Source of the DNA: Apostichopus japonicus
Taxonomy: Eukaryota; Echinodermata; Holothuroidea; Aspidochirotida; Stichopodidae
Direction of reading: 5' to 3'
DNA length: 64,000 nucleotides
Assembly (NCBI RefSeq): GCF_037975245.1
Contig: NC_092565.1
Location: forward strand, 18,519,999-18,583,998
Shown: positions 41,445 through 50,400 of the stretch, piece by piece
How the letters are laid out: each line of letters opens with the position of its first letter
Position numbering within the stretch: the first letter of the stretch is position 1
The notes under the pieces: generated by a model
The model's database searches: none
What the model saw: the letters and a program-made list of their open reading frames with translations, nothing else
Told to the model about the DNA's origin: nothing
Translations under genes and position numbers: made by a program

Positions 41445-44400
41445 AAGATTCAAGTGTTCACTTCCTGCTGCATGTGTGCTCAATAAGTAGATGTAGAGCA
41501 AATGATATAATATCATATATCTATACTGTAATTTATAGCATGTTGAACTCAAGTTTTACGCCTCACGGCCATTATCATCAGTGTATTAAATATCTTCATA
41601 TATACATGTATAACTAACCACTGCAATCTGTGGTCTGAACTAGATATGCATTTTTTAAGCCTATAACTTGCAGCAAAAGGCAGGGCTCGCAATAACTCAT
41701 TCCGCCATTTCGTGTTAGTCCACTTCCTTCACACTGCATGAATACATTAGCTGAGGTGTTGGAAGCTCAAATCGAGACAACTTTGTCAAAATTATGCAAC
41801 TTTAATCCACACATCCTCGACTGAAACATCTAAGAAAGGTTTTTTAGTCTGAGGCACTTTGACAAAGTTATTTCACCCATTAACAGGAATTTTCCTCTTT
41901 TAAATCTAGATGATATTTGCAAAGTTGGGCGGGAAATTTTTGTCATGGCTTCCTGGCATGATCAAGGTATCGTTGATTAACGTACGCAGTTGAAGGATAA
42001 AACTAAACCAAAGAAAAAACTCAAAGACATGATCAAAGAACTATTCCTTCTATTACCATCGCAAGGTTACTGAATATCATCCTACTCTTAGTTGTACATT
42101 TTACCACCTTTACATCAGATTTCACCATCCATAACTTATTTAATCTTATTTTTAACTTCATGGCTCATATCTTCAGCGACTATTTTCATACAGATGACTT
42201 TAATACATGATTTTCTTTCACTTTAAATAAATTAAATCACTTAGTTTGCACTAATATTAACAAAACATGCTTGCAATTATCAACAGACTACATTCCCAGG
42301 GCCTGGTGTCAATTAGGGGGGCCTGGGATAGATGGAGAGGAGCCAGGAAAATATGGAATAAAAGATAAGAGTTTCCTCATTTCATTAGAATAACTGAAGG
42401 AAACATTAAGATTGCTAAACCCCTCCTGGAGGGAGTTAGATAGGGGCCCTGGTATCATTATTCTCCCCGGGCAGGCCTTGGCTATCAATACCTACGTCAG
42501 AGGATAAATGTAATTAATGCTGTTCGCAATTGATCAGACTTGTGCACCGCTGTTTCCATAAAGTTCCAACATATTAATATTTTTTAATGTGTTTGTGATA
42601 GTCCTAATGACAGTTAACTGCAACATTTGTCTCTGGTTAATTCAGTGTGACTAGCCATAGTATGTGTACATTCCCAGGGTCTTCTCAAAGTTTCCTCTTT
42701 AAAGTCTCTCTTGAACCTCATCAATTCTTTGATTCTCTTTTCCTTCAAATAATTAATCTACGTACTTGTTCTAATCCTGTCACATTTCAAACTTCTCCTC
42801 TGTTAACTCTGTAAATACGACATGATTTAATCAAAAAGTATTCTCCTTCAAATATTTTACAGTGAAGTAGAAATTCCGTGTGTGTGAACAGAGAAATGGA
42901 AAGCTTTCATCAAATATTACCAGAACTAATGAAGAAGTTACTAAAAGTTGAACAAGCTGACATTTTTCACTGTCATGCAGAAAAAAATGTGGAAAACAGA
43001 AGAAAACAGAAACCCTGTAAAATGCTCAGACAACGATTTATTGCTAAGATGAGCAATTTGTCATATCTTATGTAAACTATCTTCTTGGATTGGAAACAGA
43101 GACCTACATTAATGACTGACACCCTGAGAAAGAAGAAAACTGGTACATATCATCCGCAGTCTTGTGGCAGCAATAAAATGTTGAATTATTTCAAGTTCTT
43201 ACCCAAAGTATAAATATGCAAAATCCTTTAAAGATGAAATGAAGATCCTAACTTTTTTTTTCAAATCTCGGTGGGATAAAATGAAGACGCCCGAGCAAGA
43301 GAGGTTGTATCTTTGAAGTTTATGATAATTGGACGGAACATTCAAGTAAATCCTTATCTCGATGCTATTAGTACTCCACCATGCTGCGTCACTGATTTAT
43401 GGTTCAAAATTGTACAGATAAGTTTTCCAAAGTTTCTCGTCATTCAAGGGGACCATGTACTACATGCATGAGGTATAAGGTAGAGGGGATGTGGAGGGGG
43501 TATTTAGTGGAGGGTATACGAACCAGAGGAATGTCTTACGGTTCTTACCACAGGATTGTTTCGCTGTGCAAAGAATAAATCAAACTAATATTTAGGAAGT
43601 ATATCTCTACCTTATAATGACACGTTCTAAATGATGTTTTTTTAAATTTTTTTTAGGACTACTAATTTGTGTACAAAGCTGTTTATTTCTGGCTAAAACA
43701 CAAAAGATGTTTTGACTGACCTTCTCGCATCTGTCCTTGAGGTCGTGAATGGTTTTCACATCTCTGTCCTGTTCGGTGGATGGAGACATTAGACCGTTGT
43801 TTCGAATGTAGTTGACGTAGCAGGAAGACCTGACGTCTTGGAACAGTTTGAACTCTGCATTGGTTAAGATGCTTGATGCTTCAACTGGGAACCTCAAGTA
43901 GTGGCTACAGAGGACCAGCTCTCTGTCCTCGGGTACTGTGATAGAGAGCGTTGACTGCACAGACTTTGAGATGCTCTTATCTGAAATTATGAATGAATGA
44001 ATGAATTATGAAAAAGGATGAATGAAACAATATTAAAACGAAACGACTTGTAGTGAGTGAGTCTGTACTGGTGGGCTACTGGTTTTCTATCATTGTTTGC
44101 CTGAATTCGTACACACCCTTACGATGGATATCTACTCCTACTACTTGAGACACCTTGAAAATCTAGATACTACTGCAAGATTAAGTGCTCATACTCCCTA
44201 TGATGTAGAGGGTGTAGAATGAAGGCGGCTGGCTTTGCAAGTGCATTTACGGACTGACCATTGACTGGCCGTCCGCAAAACATTCTGACCCATGACCCAG
44301 GATTTTCCATGCAGGAGGACTGAGTGACTGACCCATGTACAACCCACCAGACATCCCCCTCCCCCCTCCCAACCACCTCTGACAATCAATGCTCAATCAG

Positions 44401-47400
44401 AATGCATGAAAGCCAACATAGACCATTGACTTAGTTTTAACAAAAGAAACATTCAGAATTATCCGTCCAAAGCTCCCAAAACTGTAGATAAATTTTCCAA
44501 CATTTCAAAAATCTTGTAACCCACCTAAATTTTTCATGACCCAGTTCTGAGGTTGTCCCCATAGTTTGTGGACCATTGGTCTTAACTATCCATCAAACCT
44601 GTGACACTGCATTATGAGCTATGATAAGTATTGGAAGTTACTTAAATAAAAATGAATAAATTTCACAAGTTATTAATAAAAACAAGTACACTGAAAAGTA
44701 CAAGGGGATTGGAGTTGGATAAGAAAAACCGGGAGCTCATGCTTGTAGCACGAGCTATTACATCGGCATCAACTCAATAGTTCAATGATCAGATGTATTG
44801 TGTGCAGACAAAATCTTGAAAAATATATTTTACCCCGAGGATCTTTGCCAGAAGGTTTTAACTTGACATCCTTCACGACTAGGTTCCAACATGAACTCTG
44901 CAGATGGACAAGAAAGATTTCTATGTCTGTCACTGCCGACCCTTTCTGGAACCGACCGGGGTAATTTTAAGGAATGTTCGGGTAGAAAAAGCTTGAATAA
45001 GCAGAGGACAATCAGGTCAAACAACAATGCAAAATGCTCAGCCAATTGGGTAGCGAGAAAATAATCCAATCCATGTGCTCGTCGACAGAGGATGTCCCCG
45101 ACCAATAACCACCCCTGAACTTAATTTTATCAATCAGATACTCTGCCGCTCTGGTTTTTGGCTCTTGGTGAATTTTCAGGAAAAATCAGTGGTGTTCTCC
45201 ATGGGAGGCCGTTAGGGTGCTAATTTCTCTAGCTCTGTCTGTCTATACGCCTGCCACACAGAGTTAGACTGAATCATCCTCACCGTCACAACAGCGAATA
45301 AAAACTAGAAATTACCGGTTTTGCAGCATATATATTCAAACAATGCACTGAAAATGTCAATTGAAACTGGGTTTTCCACTATTAAAATGCCACAGAAAAT
45401 GTAAAAAAAAAAAATGGGTTTTCTTTTTAATTCACCGCACAAATTTGAATGATGCTAAATTGACATCATAAACATGCCTGTGGCCTTGGTCATGTGGTAA
45501 AAGTGGGATCTGGGAGCAATATTAAACCTGGGCCATCCTCATACATTAAATGTGAATGGTAAAACAGGGATATCTCCCATGTATCCCAACCAGAGGTTTT
45601 AAAGATCTACAAAGGTTGTATCTAGATGTGAAGAAAAACCATATTTAATCCAATTTTCTATATTACTAATGGACAATGTTTGTTACAATGTGCTTATTAT
45701 TTTGTGAAATAAAATAAAGTGGTGTTTCAGCATTTACTCCTTTAAAATGCTTGTTCAAAATGTCAAATTTCCATATTTAATATGGTACTCAAGAGACCAG
45801 GTTAGTTTTATAACAGTATGACTTTGCATGAAACATTGCTTATCTTGATATGTCATTGATCAAATAAGAACAATTTGAAGGCAAATAATGTTTCTATTAG
45901 AAATTGAGGTTTTCAAGAGGCTCACCTTTACAATATCTAAATCTCAGGAATACTCCTAATCCATTTTTTATATATTCTAATCAGTTTTCCAATTCAAACA
46001 CATTATTATCTTTGACACATGAACAAAAGATCCCTTTCGTTCATCTTTAACCCCGATTTGCCATTATTTGTAATGCATTCTGCACATGTCATTTGAGGCA
46101 ATAAGTCTTTCAAAGAATATTTACGCAAATTATGCAAAATCATTAATAATACCAATTAACTTCGGGGGAAAAACGTATGCAAATTAGGCCTGGCCTAGTA
46201 CGTGTGTCCTCTTTAGAAGCATTGTAGTCCTACAGGTGTTAGACACCAAGATGAAAGTACTAAAAACTGTGCAAGCTCCTTTTTACATATGGGTATAACC
46301 CCTACAGACAAAGCCTAGCATAAGTCACCATAGCGACAACAGTCAAAGTAACTTCGAAGAAACCTCCAGCATTGGTTGTTTGTGTTATCCTTGTATTGTT
46401 ATTATTGACTTTTTCTTTCTATATTGACAAAAAATAAAAATTACCATTTCTGTTACCTCTTGTATCAAATTCCCCACCATCTCCCACCCCCATGATGATC
46501 CCTGTCCATTTTCTTTGGTCCCTCCAACCCTCACCCTTGCAGCCTATGGTTTGCTAATAGCCATTCTATGACTTTGCATAAGTAGGCTACACATTTGACA
46601 TGATCAACTATAGTCTAGCCTAGTTTCAGAATGTGACTAGTACTATTTGAATGTCTATGAAAAACCACACAAGTTGTTTCCCACCTCGAAAATGTACACA
46701 TAATCCAGATCAGCAAACATGCCCATATACCTACCCACCCACCCACCCACCCTTGATCTGAATAGAGTTCTTATTGTATACTAAATGTTTTATAGCTACA
46801 GGTAATTTCTTATGACAACTACTGTCTGTGAGCTGCAGAAAACCACTTTTCATCATAACCCAATGTACTACAGTGTGTACACTGACATAAGTCTGGCTCT
46901 GGGAATAGTACTTCAACCTGACCATGTATGTAGGCCTAGCTGACATCTATGAATAATGCAACATTTCTTCTATTGTTACCCAGGCTATACTGCAAGCCAG
47001 TCCTTGGCACTGTACAAAATATCATGCAACAATAGCCTGCGACTTGTGGGAGAGAAAGAGAGAGAGAAAGGAAAAAGGATCAATGTGACCTTTCAACCTT
47101 CTATAAACAGATTAGACCACCTTGTGTGACAAGGGGGAAAGATACTTTTACCTCTTAAAGTAGCCTATGAAAATTCAGGGTAAACCTTAAGAAGAAGAAG
47201 GGGTGAAAAAAATAATAATTTATACTAATATTTGATTCACTAGGATATTATTCTACAATATTTCTGGAAAATCTTTAATTCTCTCAAGTATCTCTGAAGC
47301 AAGTAAAAATAAAGCGTTTCAACTGCCTTCTTTCCTTTCAAAAATTAAGACTAGGTTAATTTGCATAGAGTTAGTCCACGTTCCATCAGATTATTTGGTT

Positions 47401-50400
47401 TTCCACAAGAGCACAGCAACCTGTGCACATGTTTGGTTACACATATATTATTTATATAGAAATGTTTCTGGTAAAAGTTGAAAGAACTAGTAATTTTGAC
47501 AAAACCACTTGATGGCTATATTTTGAAACAACTTTCACAATTGATCAGATATGCAAATTATATTAGGCTTATATCTTTTGATTAGTACACCTGCTGCTAG
47601 TGCGTTTAATACACAAGTACCATAAGATATATCGTTTGTTGAGAGTAGGGTTTTTTTCAACTAATGCATAAAGTGTTATCTTTTTTTGCAAGGAACTAAA
47701 AATGGTAAATGTAAACATCTGTTCTGATTGATGATAAACATTTGAAATTTCGAAAGGAGATTTACAGCATTACATTTGCAATTTGTAGTACTATGCACTC
47801 AAAGCTATACTTGCGGTGATAAGCCTCAAGTCTGCAAACATGCCAAGCTTTATGGGGAGCCAAATTAACAAAGTTCAACTGATCAATTCATTCCTACTCT
47901 TCCAGAAATACTTTTTGTTTACTTGTAAGTTTGCATACTTTGTAAGGATTTTAGGTGTATTGAGGAACTTCTGCACGCCTCGCTGTGAACAACTACCTAC
48001 TATTTAAGGAGGCTGATCCACACTATTACCCAGATAGTATATAGTCCTGCTGACCCCTAGAGTTCCAAAACGACCTGGTTTCTGCTGTCATCCGAGTCGG
48101 ATGCCCGTAACTAACACAAGAATTTAGACCTGCTATCGTATATGCAGCCTTGCTAAAGCCCTCTAAGGCATAGAAGCAAAGTAGGCAGGTCACAGCTTCC
48201 TTGGAATAATTGAATGTGAGAAGGAGACCTTTTTGATTAAGCGTGTGACTGAGACATGCCGGACATCCAGTGGCTACCTTCTACAGACCCACCTAGTGAA
48301 ACATGACATTTTTGCTTTTTCATGTATGATTCTACTTGATGTACATTATGACATACACTCACAATTACTAGATATTTCCCATAAAGCATCCTACCGATAC
48401 ATCTGGTTTTTCCTTTAAAAAAACAAATTCCGTCATCAGTCATTAAATACATAATTGCACTCTGTTGGGAATTTACCATCTGTGACTATTCATATATAAA
48501 GACTACTATATCCACCGTGGAGAATGATGTATGATTCTACTTGATGTACATTATGACATACACTCACATTACTAGATGTTTCCCATAAAGCATCCTACTG
48601 ATACATCTCGTTTTCCCTTTAAAAAAAATAATTCCGTCGTCAGTCATTAAATACATAATTGCACTCTGTTGGGAATTTATCATCTGTGACTATTCATATA
48701 TAAAGACTACTATATCCACCGAGGAGAAATTCCTTTTCCAAGTGGATAAGGAAGATCCCCTGATGGTACAGATATTGCAATCCTCACTTGACAATTTGCT
48801 TTGAATTGGTATATAGTTTAAATATACAGTATCCCCATGCCTACTCCTCCTCCTCTATGCCTTCTCCACCCTTCGCATCCTCCATCAGAAAAGACTGATA
48901 AAGAAGACAAACATCCCTTACTTGACACTACAAGTCTATGGCTAATTGTAAAATACATTTATGGTCACTTGAACACTGATATTCGGTCCTTTTAATCAGT
49001 AAGCTCTGTCAGTTTTGCTCTGCCACCCCCCACCTCCTTCCCCACCTCCACACTTTTCTTCTTAAGAAAGTATCATACCCTCAGTTCTGTCCCTCCCCTC
49101 CCCCCTAACTTGGCCAAGCTGCAGGTGTCGCTTGAACAACCTACTAGATAGTCTCTTAACTAATGAAATCACCAAGGCGACCATGTAGTTATATTCAAAT
49201 AACAAGGTAAAAAGTTTGTTTATCTTACATTATCAAAGATTCTAGAACCAATTGCCCTGTCTGAACTCCATGCATGGAAAAATCACCTTTTCACACAATA
49301 TGTCTCATATCTAATTATTTAGCATTCACACCTTTCACATTTAAGCATAGCATTTGATGAAAAGAATGTAAAAAAAACAGAGACACCTCCCAGCGGTTAC
49401 TTCCCTTTAAATACACATATGCTGAACAAGAGAAGTTTGCAAGCTAATAACGCTGGCTGAAGTTAATACTGCTGCAGATGGAAAGCAGTATAATCTTATC
49501 TATCTATCTTGGGATACATATTTACAAGGTCTGTGTATATAAGGCTATAGAGAGGGTACCTTTGATGACCCCAATGACCTTTGACCTCCACCAAAAACAA
49601 TAAGGTTCTTATTTTCATTATAGGGAAGCCACATACAAAGTATGAGAGCCAATTAAGTTTGCTATCTAGAGATATTGTGTCTACAAGTACTTCAAATTTT
49701 GACCTCTCATGACCTTAAAACTGCCCTGTGTAAAAACTTCAAAACTTTGTTCGAGATCATAATTAAACTTTAATTCAGTATCTACATTATTATTGTTAAT
49801 TTAAACCTTAGGATGAGTTCATAACATTTTCTGCTAAACTTATGCAAGAGTGGGTTTTCCATGTCTGATATTACAAGTTGGTCTCTGATATTGAAATGAA
49901 AAGTTTTGTTTTCTAACAATTGAAAACTTGAACAATTGTGGACTGTGAAACAAAGGGATGTTTTAAATTTGATCGTCCTTGTCCTACGAATTCATTCTAA
50001 TACCATCTGTCGAAAAAGGAGAAGCCACACAAAATTAATAATCATAAAGAGATACAAACTGATGGAAATCACAAAAAAAACAATTTGCTCTCTTCTTTCC
50101 TACATTTATCACTTTAACTTGCTCCCTCAACCTAGAATTAGGTTCTCTCCCAGACAACTTCTTTCCTGCTGTGTTAGTTCAGTCTGTGTACTCATCAGTA
50201 GGATACTGTATTACTGAATAATCCTTGAACAAGCATGTCTTTGAAATAACTTTTTTGAGTACCATTTTGAAGTTTTGAATTTCTGTAGCCACTGAAAGCC
50301 ATTTCATTATTTCAGATTTACCATTTGTACATAGCAAACCCTCTTAACTTTTCATACATTACCTAACAAGGGTTTCTCTGTAATAGTTTACTAATACAAG

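Larger units (their letters stand above)
37334..43720. other. PLCE1 intron (6.4 kb)
   Basis: Intron inside the CDC25 coding region. It contains the interleaved inverted repeat (37500-37845), a degenerate minisatellite (38520-38910) and a TA microsatellite (41376-41440). No exon was supported. Confidence 0.65.

Noticed and set aside
41250-41552. Frames with long Tyr-Ile runs
   Set aside because: Translations of the TA microsatellite.
48128-48165. Candidate small minus-strand exon reading [11 protein letters not shown]
   Set aside because: It has splice-like ends but leaves the wrong phase for the 44834-44897 exon, while 51671-51735 fits without it.
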